From Shouchella tritolerans (lineage in GTDB: Bacteria > Bacillota > Bacilli > Bacillales > Bacillaceae_D), in NCBI RefSeq assembly GCF_025770735.1, contig NZ_JAODPB010000002.1:62001-126000 (forward strand): 64,000 nucleotides of DNA. The letters are read 5' to 3'. Made by a program: the position numbers and the translations under genes. Positions 44,510 through 52,974 of the stretch are shown one piece after another. The notes under the pieces were generated by a model. That model worked only from the letters and a program-made list of their open reading frames with translations. It did not search any database and was not told the origin of the DNA. Numbering within the stretch: the stretch's first letter is position 1; the number at the start of each line of letters is the position of its first letter.

Positions 44510-46135
44510 CTATGCGTTTAAATCAGTTGGCTTTTGCTTGTTTTTGGGCTTTGCAACACTGCGGGCGCCTTCTATGCCAAGAAATACACACATGACAAAT
44601 AGAATGAAGGAAGCGACGGCAAGAAGATAATTACCTGCAAGAAAATTCGAATACATCATGATGAGGAGCGCTGATGTGGTGACAATGAACATAAACACCA
44701 TTGGAATAACCACAAACAATGCTTTCGATTTTGTTTTCACTAGCCATAGCGTAATGGCAAGCAGCGCCAATGCCCCAAGCATTTGGTTGGCTGCGCCAAA
44801 CAGCGGCCATACGCTTTGCCATGTTCCAGAAAGGGCAAGCGTAGCTGCGCCTATTAAACCGATTATTGTAGCTATATGCTTGTTATGAAGAAACTGCAAA
44901 TTCGTGCTTTCGCCTAGTTCCGTAACCGCATAACGCATGAGCCGCGTTGCTGAGTCAAGTGTTGTCATTAAGAATGCCGATGCGGCGAGAGCGGTAAACG
45001 TAACTCCGGCTGCCACAGGCAATCCCCACGTGTTCATAAAGTGGCCGATGCCAACGGAAAACACACTAATCGGATCGTTCAGTTCGGCCATGAGCGCGTT
45101 AAATTCGCCAAGTGTCAAATAAGCAACGGAGCCAATCGCAATGATGGCGACAAATGCTTCGATCAGCATTGAACCATAAGCGACAAAGCGGCCATTTTTT
45201 TCGTTATTCAGCTGTTTGGACGTCGTTCCTGAGGAAACGAGTGAATGGAAGCCAGAAATCGCCCCGCAAGCAATCGTAATAAACAAAATTGGAAACAGAA
45301 AGCCAAGCGTATCATTATAAAAACCAGTAAAGGCAGGCATTTGGATAGTTGGCCTAGCGATTAATAAGCCTAAAAAAGCGCCGCCAATAAGAAAATAGAG
45401 CAAGAATGAATTTAAGTAATCCCGTGGCTGTAACAAAAACCAGACAGGTAGAATGGATGCCAAATAGGCGTAGACGATTAAAATGAGCGACCAAGCAGTG
45501 GCGCTAAAAGTGATTGGAAAGTTTAGGCCAACCCAAATGGATAGCGCCATGGCGATGACGCCAAGCAACGTCGCGAGCGCTAAATGGATGCGCACTTGGT
45601 TGACGAGAACGCCGAAGCCCATTGCAACAGCGATAAACAAAAGGGAAGCAGTGGCCGCACCTGGAAACGACACAAATGTATTTGCGACAAGAATGATAAA
45701 GACGCCAATGATCAAAATTAACGTCGCTATCGAAAAGGCTAAGAACATTAACTGCCCACGTTTCCCCATATGCTCTTTAATGACTTCGCCGATTGATTTG
45801 GCTTTATGGCGTATGGAAGCTTGCAAAGATGCATAATCATGGGTGCCGCCTACAAAAATGCTGCCTATCATAATCCACAGAACGGCAGGCAGCCATCCGA
45901 ACACAATCGCCGCGATTGGCCCAGTGATCGGACCGCCGCCTGCGATTGTTGTGAAATGGTGGCCAAGAAGTACAGGCGTTTTCGTCGGAATGTACTCCTT
46001 CCCATCATAAAGCGTATGTGCAGGCGTTTTTCGATCTCCGTCAACTTTTAAACGGCGCTCCAAGTATTTTCCATAAGTGAAATAGGCGACAATTAACAAA
46101 GCACCGCAAATGAGCATAAGCGTTACAAAATTCAT
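44510..46135 (-). CDS. cstA: CstA-family carbon starvation transporter
   Basis: 541 residues with about 16 membrane helices, CstA/BtsT family (peptide or pyruvate uptake under carbon limitation). The N-terminal signature is clear: VAYFTYGKYLERRL, then TPVLLGHHFTTIAGGGPITGPIAA (about residues 54-77) and FGWLPAVLWIMIGSIFVGGTHDYASL; the helix with LDSATRLMRYAVTELG is also conserved. The gene follows the small protein at 46145 by 9 bp. A cre-like site lies upstream of both. Confidence 0.92.
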   Translation of the reverse strand: MNFVTLMLICGALLIVAYFTYGKYLERRLKVDGDRKTPAHTLYDGKEYIPTKTPVLLGHHFTTIAGGGPITGPIAAIVFGWLPAVLWIMIGSIFVGGTHDYASLQASIRHKAKSIGEVIKEHMGKRGQLMFLAFSIATLILIIGVFIILVANTFVSFPGAATASLLFIAVAMGFGVLVNQVRIHLALATLLGVIAMALSIWVGLNFPITFSATAWSLILIVYAYLASILPVWFLLQPRDYLNSFLLYFLIGGAFLGLLIARPTIQMPAFTGFYNDTLGFLFPILFITIACGAISGFHSLVSSGTTSKQLNNEKNGRFVAYGSMLIEAFVAIIAIGSVAYLTLGEFNALMAELNDPISVFSVGIGHFMNTWGLPVAAGVTFTALAASAFLMTTLDSATRLMRYAVTELGESTNLQFLHNKHIATIIGLIGAATLALSGTWQSVWPLFGAANQMLGALALLAITLWLVKTKSKALFVVIPMVFMFIVTTSALLIMMYSNFLAGNYLLAVASFILFVMCVFLGIEGARSVAKPKNKQKPTDLNA

Positions 46136-46144
46136 AAGACCACC

Positions 46145-46651
46145 TCACGTTTGATAGATTTGCAGAAATGGTTCAACAAAGGGCTTTCCTTTTCTGTGCG
46201 CATAAAGCTGGCTTCCGTCATGAAGCAAAATTCCCACATAGCGTTCTACCCAGCCATGCATGCCCCATTTGATAAATGATAAGCGGCGGCAGCGCTGCGC
46301 CGCCTGACGCAGCTCAGGTGAAGGCGCTTTTTCCGTTAATAGAAATCCGACGTAAATCGACGACATATGCTGAGATGAATGGTTCACGTTTGTTTGAATA
46401 TGAGCATCAAGCTCGTGCACAAATTCAGAAAACGCTTCCATTGTTGCTTCTTTCGGTTCATAAAAGAAAAAGTGCTGGTTGTTTTCAACGCTCCATACAG
46501 TTGCTTTCTTGGAAAGGACATAACGTTCATCGCGCCGTTGATAATGGGCGCTGAAGCGCAGTGGGAGATGGCCAAGGTGGTCGTCTTCATACACATCAAA
46601 CTGGTGCTTCAAAGCGTTTTGCAGTTGGCGTAAAGGTAATTCGATTGGCAT
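46145..46651 (-). CDS. Uncharacterised protein in the cstA operon
   Basis: 168 residues, no membrane segment or signal. Mixed beta/alpha: KHQFDVYEDDHLGHLPLRFSAHYQRRDERYVLSKKATVW, then FFYEPKEATMEAFSEFVHELDAHIQ and SSIYVGFLLTEKAPSPELRQAAQ, ending in GWVERYVGILLHDGSQLYAHRKGK. I do not recognise a family. ATG 46651 with GAGGTG upstream is preferred over ATG 46663. It is the first gene of a unit with cstA, so it may help CstA activity or regulation. Confidence 0.7.
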   Translation of the reverse strand: MPIELPLRQLQNALKHQFDVYEDDHLGHLPLRFSAHYQRRDERYVLSKKATVWSVENNQHFFFYEPKEATMEAFSEFVHELDAHIQTNVNHSSQHMSSIYVGFLLTEKAPSPELRQAAQRCRRLSFIKWGMHGWVERYVGILLHDGSQLYAHRKGKPFVEPFLQIYQT

Positions 46652-46670
46652 GGTGCACCTCATTCAAAAT

Positions 46671-46684
46671 TGGTAGCGGTTACA
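46671..46684 (-). promoter_or_regulatory. cre-like site upstream of the cstA operon
   Basis: TGGTAGCGGTTACA agrees with the catabolite-response element (TGWAANCGNTNWCA) except at two positions. A carbon-starvation gene is a logical CcpA target, but the match is weak. Confidence 0.35.
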
Positions 46685-46837
46685 TACGTATGTTTAGTAT
46701 ACCTTTATTAAATCGATAATTCAATTCTTTCTGAAAAAATATCAGTTCTGTGTTCACCAGATCAGAGCCTCCTTTCGAAGTTTACATATAGAGGGAAAGG
46801 GAACAGAATAAAAAAAGCCTAAAAGGAGTTCGATAAG

Positions 46838-48247
46838 ATGAAACTTTTTATAAATGGCGAATGGGTCAGCGAAGGGCTGGATGTGTTTGACGTTGTTAAT
46901 CCGGCTACTGGCGAAGTTGTCGGCTCGGTGCCGAAAGGAGGAGCGAAGGAGGCAAAAATCGCCGCCGATAGTGCCTACGAGGCGTTGCCGGCATGGGCAG
47001 CGCGTTCAGCTTATGAACGAAGCGCAACATTAGAGGCGTGGCATGATCTTATTGCTGAACAGAAAGAGGAACTAGCTCGATTAATGACAATGGAACAAGG
47101 CAAACCAATCAACGAAGCGCGAGGGGAAATCACCTATGCCAATTCATTTATAAAGTGGTATGCAGAAGAAGGCAAACGCATATACGGGGAAACCATTCCG
47201 GCCTCATCCCCTGATAAACGTTTATTTGTGGTAAAACAGCCTGTGGGTGTCGTCGCCGCGATTACACCGTGGAATTTCCCGGCCGCCATGATTACGCGAA
47301 AAGTGGCACCGGCGTTGGCGGCAGGCTGCACAGTGCTGATCAAACCAGCATCGCAAACGCCATTGACTGCATTGAAGCTAGCAGAGCTTGCTGAAAAAGC
47401 CGGGTTGCCAAAAGGCGTGCTCCATGTTGTTGTTGGCTCAACTAGCGAAATCTCAAAAGCGTGGCAGGAAGACGAGCGCGTCCGCAAGTTGACGTTTACC
47501 GGCTCTACAGAAATCGGTCGTACTCTTATGAGTGAAGCGGGGCAAACCGTTAAGAAAATTTCTTTGGAACTTGGCGGACATGCACCGGTCCTTGTGTTTG
47601 AAGATGCCGATATCGATAACGCTGTCCAAGAAACAATCGCCTCCAAATTCCGTAATGGCGGACAGACGTGCGTATGCGCCAATCGTATATATGTGCATGC
47701 GTCCATTGCACAGGCGTTTACAACGAAAATGAAAGAAGCAGTCGAGCAGTTGAAAGTGGGGAATGGGTTGAACGAGGAGACAGACATCGGCCCACTGATT
47801 GATGAAGATGCAGTTGATAAAGTCCTTACCCATATTCAAGATGCAAAAGACAAAGGGGCAGAAGTACTAACAGGAGGAAACAGCAGAGACGGGCTGTTTA
47901 TTGAACCAACTGTCATAGCAGGAGTAACCGACGACATGGCATGCATGTCAGAAGAAACGTTCGGGCCCCTTGCGCCGATATCTACTTTTAAGACAGAAGA
48001 AGAAGTCGTCAAACGGGCAAATGATACAATTTACGGGCTTGCCGCCTACTTATTTACCACTGATCTAAACCGCGGGATTCGAGTTACAGAAAAGCTGGAC
48101 TACGGTGTAGTCGGTTTAAACGACGGCGGCCCATCGGTTGCCCAGGCGCCGTTTGGTGGTTTCAAGCAAAGCGGGGTTGGCCGTGAGGGAGGCCGTGAAG
48201 GATTAGAAGAATTTCTTGAAAGCAAGTACGTTTCTTTAAAAATGTAA
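46838..48247 (+). CDS. gabD: Succinate-semialdehyde dehydrogenase (NAD(P)+)
   Basis: 469 residues, aldehyde dehydrogenase superfamily, GabD-like. It oxidises succinate semialdehyde to succinate in the GABA shunt. Cofactor region ITPWNFPAAMITRKVAPALAAG, Glu general base in LELGGHAP (about residue 249) and catalytic Cys in NGGQTCVCANRI (about 283) are present. GTKLDYGVVGLNDG and the C-terminal FGGFKQSGVGREGG fit the SSADH clade. The specific aldehyde is inferred. AAAGGAG precedes ATG 46838. Confidence 0.88.
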   Translation: MKLFINGEWVSEGLDVFDVVNPATGEVVGSVPKGGAKEAKIAADSAYEALPAWAARSAYERSATLEAWHDLIAEQKEELARLMTMEQGKPINEARGEITYANSFIKWYAEEGKRIYGETIPASSPDKRLFVVKQPVGVVAAITPWNFPAAMITRKVAPALAAGCTVLIKPASQTPLTALKLAELAEKAGLPKGVLHVVVGSTSEISKAWQEDERVRKLTFTGSTEIGRTLMSEAGQTVKKISLELGGHAPVLVFEDADIDNAVQETIASKFRNGGQTCVCANRIYVHASIAQAFTTKMKEAVEQLKVGNGLNEETDIGPLIDEDAVDKVLTHIQDAKDKGAEVLTGGNSRDGLFIEPTVIAGVTDDMACMSEETFGPLAPISTFKTEEEVVKRANDTIYGLAAYLFTTDLNRGIRVTEKLDYGVVGLNDGGPSVAQAPFGGFKQSGVGREGGREGLEEFLESKYVSLKM

Positions 48248-48251
48248 AGCT

Positions 48252-48278
48252 AAGCTGCGCTCAGAGCGCAGCTTTTTA
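48252..48278 (+). terminator. Terminator of gabD
   Basis: AAGCTGCGCTC and GAGCGCAGCTT around a 1-3-nt loop, then TTTTAAT, immediately after the stop codon. Confidence 0.9.
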
Positions 48279-48879
48279 ATAATCTATTAATAAAATTAAT
48301 AGTAATCTAGTGAATTAAATGTAATAAGAGTATAATAGAATACTAGTATGGAGTAAATCTCCAAAAAAAGCATGATGAATAAAGGATTACCAACAAAAAA
48401 AGCGAATTTTTAATCAAAAAAACGCTTGTAATTAAAATGATAGTAGTGTAATCTATTAACAAATGATAGATTTGTAATATTCGTACGGTCTATTATCTGA
48501 AAAAAATAACTAAAACATGTAGATGGAATAATAGTCATTGATCAAAAAAATTTATTTATTATTTAGTACTCTAATATCCATTTTTACCTGGAAGATTTTA
48601 AACATTTAATATTCATTTGCGTCTTTAACCACTCTAATTGTTATAATGTGGCATTAACTTTATTTGCTAATGGTGAAAATTTAATCAGTCTTTGTGTAGT
48701 CCCACCAGAGTTTTAGATTATCTTTTAAAGGGGGTGGAAACCATTGTAACAAATTGAAAGCATTTCATGTAAAAATTCAAAAGTTGAATTTACATTATTT
48801 ACATTAAATTTAAAAATCAAAATTTTGTGTAGTATTTATGACTGGTATTTACATTTATTAGTTTAGGAAGAGGGTTAAT
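48279..48879. other. AT-rich upstream region of the biosynthetic cluster
   Basis: About 600 bp, strongly AT-rich compared with the left flank, without a supported gene. A perfect dyad CTATTAAT-AAA-ATTAATAG lies at 48284-48302. A promoter candidate is TATAAT at 48642-48647 with a weak TTGCGT 19 bp before it, which would leave a 5' leader of more than 200 nt. A good ribosome-binding-like GGGGGTGG at about 48731 is followed only by a few codons. No regulator gene for the cluster is seen here. Confidence 0.5.
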
Positions 48880-48978
48880 TTGTTTTCGCAATCGGACAGT
48901 TTTATAGGCGATTTAGAAAGTCGTTGGTCAAGTGATCGCCTGTTGACTGTAGCAAATCTTCTTCGGAGGGTCATTTAA
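48880..48978 (+). CDS. Possible 32-aa leader peptide of the cluster
   Basis: TTG 48880, preceded by AGGAAGAGGG, opens a frame of 33 codons reading FSQSDSFIGDLESRWSSDRL and then LTVANLLRRVI, ending in TAA 3 bp before the methyltransferase ATG. The ribosome binding site of that gene (CGGAGGG) lies inside the frame, so translation could be coupled. No homology known; could also be non-coding. Confidence 0.4.
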   Translation: MFSQSDSFIGDLESRWSSDRLLTVANLLRRVI

Positions 48979-48981
48979 ACG

Positions 48982-49938
48982 ATGGATCAAACAACGACAA
49001 ATAAGTTAGTTGATGATGTTGAAATGAAAATTAACCAAGGCCGTTTTTCTGAAGCTTTTATCACTCTCTACCATGGATTAGGCAATATACGCAAACATGC
49101 TTCAAAAGAAGAGTGGAAGCACTTTATAACCCAATATCGTCAACATGAAATAAGCCGCTTTTTCTTGCAAGAACCATTTTCTCGCAGATCATTTGAAAAA
49201 CCCCGTGGCTATGCGGGTGATCCCGTAATGATTGACTTTATTTATGATTATGATACAGCAATATCGCCACCTTACGAGGATAGACAAACAGATATTTCCC
49301 GGCTTCTAAACTATGAAATTAACCGTATATGTTGTTATCCTTTTAATGCTGTTCGCGAAAGAAAACGTATATTTTCTAAAAAGATTGATCAAACAACAGA
49401 GCGGGTTGCAAATCCTTCTATTTTGTCTATTGCTTCTGGCCATTTAAGAGAAGTACAAGAGAGTGCTGCGTTTAAAAACAAAGGCATTGGCAAGTTTGTT
49501 GCCATTGATCAAGACAAGGAAGCTCTTTCGGTCGCTGGAGAAATCATAAAGGACTTTGGAGAAACGATTCCTGCCTCTGTAGTGGATATCATTATGAATG
49601 AAGTATCTCTTCCTAAGTTTGATTTTATATATAGCGTTGGTGTTTTTGATTATTTGCCAGACGGAGTGGCTAAAAAATTGACTAACGAATTAGTTCATTT
49701 ACTCAATCCCGGTGGTCGATTGTTAATAGCCAATTGGCTTCCCAATATCCCTCCTATTGGTTATATGGAAGCGGTACTGGATTGGTGGATCACTTATAGG
49801 AATAAGGAGCAAATGCAAGAGTTAGTAGAAGATATATCAAAAGAAAATATTAAAAATGTCGAAATTTTTACAGAGAAATACGAAATAATTATTTTTATAG
49901 AAATTGAGAAAGTGGGGGGCGAACTCTTCCAAAAGTAA
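48982..49938 (+). CDS. PhcB-like SAM-dependent methyltransferase
   Basis: 318 residues. A helical N-terminal part carries FEKPRGYAGDPVMIDFIYDYD (about residues 72-93), typical of the family that contains PhcB, the Ralstonia enzyme making 3-hydroxypalmitic acid methyl ester. A class I Rossmann domain follows: ILSIASGHLREVQES (SAM motif I), FVAIDQDKEALSVA (acidic ribose contact), FDFIYSVGVFDYLPDGVAKKL and LNPGGRLLIANWLP. It probably methylates a carboxyl or hydroxyl group of the chain made by the genes that follow; that is inference from family and context. First long gene of the cluster, CGGAGGG 9 nt upstream. AT-rich codons. Confidence 0.82.
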   Translation: MDQTTTNKLVDDVEMKINQGRFSEAFITLYHGLGNIRKHASKEEWKHFITQYRQHEISRFFLQEPFSRRSFEKPRGYAGDPVMIDFIYDYDTAISPPYEDRQTDISRLLNYEINRICCYPFNAVRERKRIFSKKIDQTTERVANPSILSIASGHLREVQESAAFKNKGIGKFVAIDQDKEALSVAGEIIKDFGETIPASVVDIIMNEVSLPKFDFIYSVGVFDYLPDGVAKKLTNELVHLLNPGGRLLIANWLPNIPPIGYMEAVLDWWITYRNKEQMQELVEDISKENIKNVEIFTEKYEIIIFIEIEKVGGELFQK

Positions 49939-49952
49939 AGGAGATGGGAAAA

Positions 49953-50693
49953 ATGAAACTGCATGAGGTACGCAAGCAAATATCGACCCCATTGGGGGCT
50001 CCTGCCTATCCGGTTGGACCTTATTATTTTCGCAATCGGGAGTACTTGAACATTCTATACCGTACGGATATAGACGCTTTGCGGCGTGTCGTCCCTGAAC
50101 CGCTTGAAATTGATGAGCCTTTAGTCAAATTTGAAGTCATGTACATGCCAGATGTTACTGGTTTGGGGGCTTATACAGAATCAGGCCAATTGATCCCGGT
50201 AAGCTTCAATGGGGAGAAGGGTGAATACCAACACGCGATGTACGTGGACAATCTTCCTGCGATTGCGGCAGGACGGGAAATTAGTGCATACCCGAAAAAA
50301 CTTGGCTCGCCAAAATTGTATATTGATTCGGATACATTAGTCGGTACGCTCGACTATGGGTCCCTGCGTGTAGCCACAGCTACAATGGGGTATAAACACC
50401 AGGCTCTCGACCAAGAGCAAGCCCGTCAAGAAATTTGCAAGCCAACATTTATGCTCAAAATTGTGCCCGACTATGATGGAACGCAGAAGGTATGCAGACT
50501 GATGCGTACCGAGATCAAAAATCCGACGATTCATGGTGCCTGGACGGCCCCGGCCCGGCTGCAATTATTTGCCCATGCACTGGCCCCGTTAGCAGATCTC
50601 CCAGTGCTTGAGGTGGTATCAGCTTCACATATAGTTACTGATTTGGGGTTATCGATGCCGGATGTTGTTTATGACTATTTGGCAAAACAATAG
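49953..50693 (+). CDS. Acetoacetate decarboxylase
   Basis: 246 residues. Collinear with clostridial Adc over nearly the whole length: QISTPLGAPAYPVGPYYF, DIDALRRVVPEPLEIDEPLV, SGQLIPVSFNGEKGEYQHAMY, and the Schiff-base Lys115/Lys116 in AYPKKLGSPKL with the assisting Glu. It decarboxylates beta-keto acids (acetoacetate to acetone in the model). ATG 49953 is chosen because AAGGAG sits 10 nt before it; ATG 49944 is too close. An ADC inside a fatty-acid/polyketide cluster suggests decarboxylation of a released beta-keto acid to a methyl ketone. Less AT-rich than its neighbours. Confidence 0.9.
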   Translation: MKLHEVRKQISTPLGAPAYPVGPYYFRNREYLNILYRTDIDALRRVVPEPLEIDEPLVKFEVMYMPDVTGLGAYTESGQLIPVSFNGEKGEYQHAMYVDNLPAIAAGREISAYPKKLGSPKLYIDSDTLVGTLDYGSLRVATATMGYKHQALDQEQARQEICKPTFMLKIVPDYDGTQKVCRLMRTEIKNPTIHGAWTAPARLQLFAHALAPLADLPVLEVVSASHIVTDLGLSMPDVVYDYLAKQ

Positions 50694-50705
50694 GGGATTG
50701 GGGGG

Positions 50706-51452
50706 ATTAAAATTTTAACCGGAAAGAATTTTTTAGTAACGGGTGGTTCGAGAGGTATAGGAAGAGCAACTGTTATCAAACTGGCGGAACAGGGAGCTAA
50801 TGTTACATTCACTTATAAAGAAAATAAAGCTGCTGCAATGGAACTGTGTAATGACGCAGCTAATGGAACAGGGAAAGTAAACGGTATTCAAGCGGATGCA
50901 ACAGATTCTTCAGCCGCTTCCGAAGTAATAGAAATGGTCTGTAAAAACAATACCCAACTGGATGGTTTGGTAGTGAATGCTGGGATCACTAGAGATAGCA
51001 ATTTAGTGATGATGGAAGAAGACAACTGGAATGAGGTGATTTCTACTAATCTAACGGGGACGTTCAATTATTTAAAAGCAGCATCCTATCAGTTTATTCG
51101 ACAACGTTCAGGTTCAATCGTTTGCGTTAGTTCAGTAAATGGTTTGATTGGAGTATCTGGACAAGCCAACTATTCCGCTTCAAAGGCTGGCCAAATTTCA
51201 TTGGTTCGGTCATTGGCACTTGAAATAGCAAGATTTAACATAAGGGTGAATGCTGTCGCACCTGGTTTTATTAATACGGATATGTATCAATCCTTAAATG
51301 AAAAAATTAGGCTTTCTAAAGAGAGATCTATTCCTCTAGGAAGGCTAGGTGACCCGGAAGAAGTTGCAAATGTAATCTGTTTTCTATTATCAGAACAGGC
51401 TTCATATATAACAGGGTCCGTCATAAATGTAGATGGCGGTTGGAGTGCATAA
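50706..51452 (+). CDS. FabG-like 3-oxoacyl-ACP reductase (ATT start)
   Basis: 248-residue short-chain dehydrogenase that reduces beta-ketoacyl-ACP with NADPH. Rossmann motif VTGGSRGIGRAT (residues about 10-21) starts in frame upstream of the first ATG (50838), so that ATG cannot be the true start. There is no ATG, GTG or TTG between the ADC stop (50691) and this motif. AGGGG 9 nt upstream of ATT 50706 suggests initiation at ATT (KILTGKNFLVTGG follows), a rare start. Other hallmarks: NAG in VVNAGIT, catalytic Ser in VCVSSVNG, Tyr156-xxx-Lys160 in NYSASK and the C-terminal ITGSVINVDGGWSA. Confidence 0.88.
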   Translation: MKILTGKNFLVTGGSRGIGRATVIKLAEQGANVTFTYKENKAAAMELCNDAANGTGKVNGIQADATDSSAASEVIEMVCKNNTQLDGLVVNAGITRDSNLVMMEEDNWNEVISTNLTGTFNYLKAASYQFIRQRSGSIVCVSSVNGLIGVSGQANYSASKAGQISLVRSLALEIARFNIRVNAVAPGFINTDMYQSLNEKIRLSKERSIPLGRLGDPEEVANVICFLLSEQASYITGSVINVDGGWSA

Positions 51453-51490
51453 CTATCATAAATGAATTTTATACTAGGAGGAATTTCACA

Positions 51491-51736
51491 ATGGAAACAA
51501 AAGAACTAAGAGATGAATTGAAAGAGCTCGTCGCCGATGTGATTGAAATGGATGAATTTGCGGATGATGATCATTTTATTGAAGATTTAGGTGTTGATTC
51601 TATGGTGGCATTGGAAATTATTTATGAAATTGAGAAAAAACTCAAAGTTGTTATCCCGGTTAAGGATATCAAAGGAATGGAAACATTAAATGATGTTATT
51701 AGGATTGTGAGCGAGAAATTAGATTCAAAATTATAA
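51491..51736 (+). CDS. Acyl carrier protein
   Basis: 81 residues, acidic four-helix carrier protein. The phosphopantetheine attachment site is Ser37 in DLGVDSMVALEI (DSM motif). The start is ATG 51491, 7 nt after CTAGGAGGA. It should be activated by the Sfp-type enzyme at 54803 or the host AcpS, and carry the growing chain for the ketosynthase pair. Closer to secondary-metabolite carriers than to housekeeping AcpP in the helix II residues (MVALEIIYEIEKKL); that is a judgement by eye. Confidence 0.92.
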   Translation: METKELRDELKELVADVIEMDEFADDDHFIEDLGVDSMVALEIIYEIEKKLKVVIPVKDIKGMETLNDVIRIVSEKLDSKL

Positions 51737-51753
51737 TTTGTGGGGGATTTATA

Positions 51754-52974
51754 ATGGCTAACAGAGTTGTAGTAACTGGATTAGGTGTAATATCACCTAT
51801 AGGCACGGGGGTTCGGAATTTTTGGGATAAGCTTTGTCAGGGCCAATCTGGAATAGAAGAGATTACAGCTTTTGATGTAAATGAGTTTACGGTTACTCGT
51901 GGAGGAGAAATTAAAGACTTTAATCCCGTTGAATTCCTAGCCAATACCCATGCAAACAAAATAGCCAGAACTTCTCAGCTTGCAGTTGCTGCAGCTCAAA
52001 TGGCTAAAGATGATGCAAAATTAACGTCATTTACAGATAAAGCAAGAGTTGGTGTGTGCATAGGAACAACGATGGGAAACCAATCCGTCCTTGAAGATGA
52101 CCATGATAGTAGAATTAATAATAATCCAAATACTGTACCTCCATCGATCTTTGCACACCCGGGTTCATACTTATCTGCCAGTGTATCAAAGCATTTGGAA
52201 GCGGAAGGCCCTTCCATGACGATCCCTACAGCGTGTGCTGCTGGAAATTATGCGATTGGGCAAGGCAGTGAATGGATACAAAGCGGCGCCGCGGATATGG
52301 TCTTTGTTGGCGGTTCGGATGGAATATCACGAAGCTGTTTTGCACTTTTTCACAGATTGGGGGCAATGGCGCCGGACATTTGTCAGCCATTTGATAAAAA
52401 TCGCAAAGGGATGATAGTTAGTGAAGGGGCCGGAGTATTGGTTTTAGAAAATCTAGATACGGCTCTCAAACGAGGCGCCCATATTTACGCGGAACTGCTA
52501 GGCTATGGTCTTGCTTGTGATGCTCACCATCCGACTGCCCCACATCCTGAAGGACTAGGCGCACACATTGCAATGAATAACGCATTGAAGGATGCAAAAG
52601 TCGAGAAAGAACAGATTTCTTATATAAGTGCTCATGGAACAGGTACCCATGCTAATGATTTAACCGAATCTAAGGGCTTGCAGTCATTATTTGGATCATT
52701 ACTAGATCAAGTTCCAACCAGTTCCATAAAATCAATGCTCGGGCATACCATGGGGGCGGCCAGTGCAATTGAAGCAGTATCGTGCGTTTTATCTATAAAA
52801 CATCAAATACTGCCTCCCACCATCAATTATTCGACTCCCGATCCGGAGTGTATTACAAATGTTATCCCAAACAAGAGCATAGATCGTTCTGTTCACACCG
52901 TCCTTAGCAATTCCTTTGCTTTTGGAGGCAATATATGCTCAATTCTATTAGGAGAGATCGCTAATGTGGAATGA
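51754..52974 (+). CDS. Ketosynthase (KS-alpha, FabF-like)
   Basis: 406 residues, full-length beta-ketoacyl-ACP synthase II type. Catalytic triad intact: Cys161 in IPTACAAGNYA, His in SAHGTGTHAND (about 297) and His in KSMLGHTMGAA (about 332). It condenses malonyl-ACP with the acyl chain. The next gene overlaps its end by 11 bp and encodes a paralogue lacking the triad, the usual arrangement of KS-alpha and chain length factor in type II polyketide and aryl-polyene systems. Stop codon TGA at 52972-52974. Confidence 0.93.
   Translation: MANRVVVTGLGVISPIGTGVRNFWDKLCQGQSGIEEITAFDVNEFTVTRGGEIKDFNPVEFLANTHANKIARTSQLAVAAAQMAKDDAKLTSFTDKARVGVCIGTTMGNQSVLEDDHDSRINNNPNTVPPSIFAHPGSYLSASVSKHLEAEGPSMTIPTACAAGNYAIGQGSEWIQSGAADMVFVGGSDGISRSCFALFHRLGAMAPDICQPFDKNRKGMIVSEGAGVLVLENLDTALKRGAHIYAELLGYGLACDAHHPTAPHPEGLGAHIAMNNALKDAKVEKEQISYISAHGTGTHANDLTESKGLQSLFGSLLDQVPTSSIKSMLGHTMGAASAIEAVSCVLSIKHQILPPTINYSTPDPECITNVIPNKSIDRSVHTVLSNSFAFGGNICSILLGEIANVE

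Noticed and set aside
47134-47787. 217-codon frame antisense to gabD
   Set aside because: Mirror of a highly conserved dehydrogenase; no start signal and Ser/Cys-rich nonsense composition.
50838-51452. ATG 50838 as start of the FabG-like gene
   Set aside because: It would remove the whole NADPH-binding TGGSRGIG segment that is present in frame upstream.
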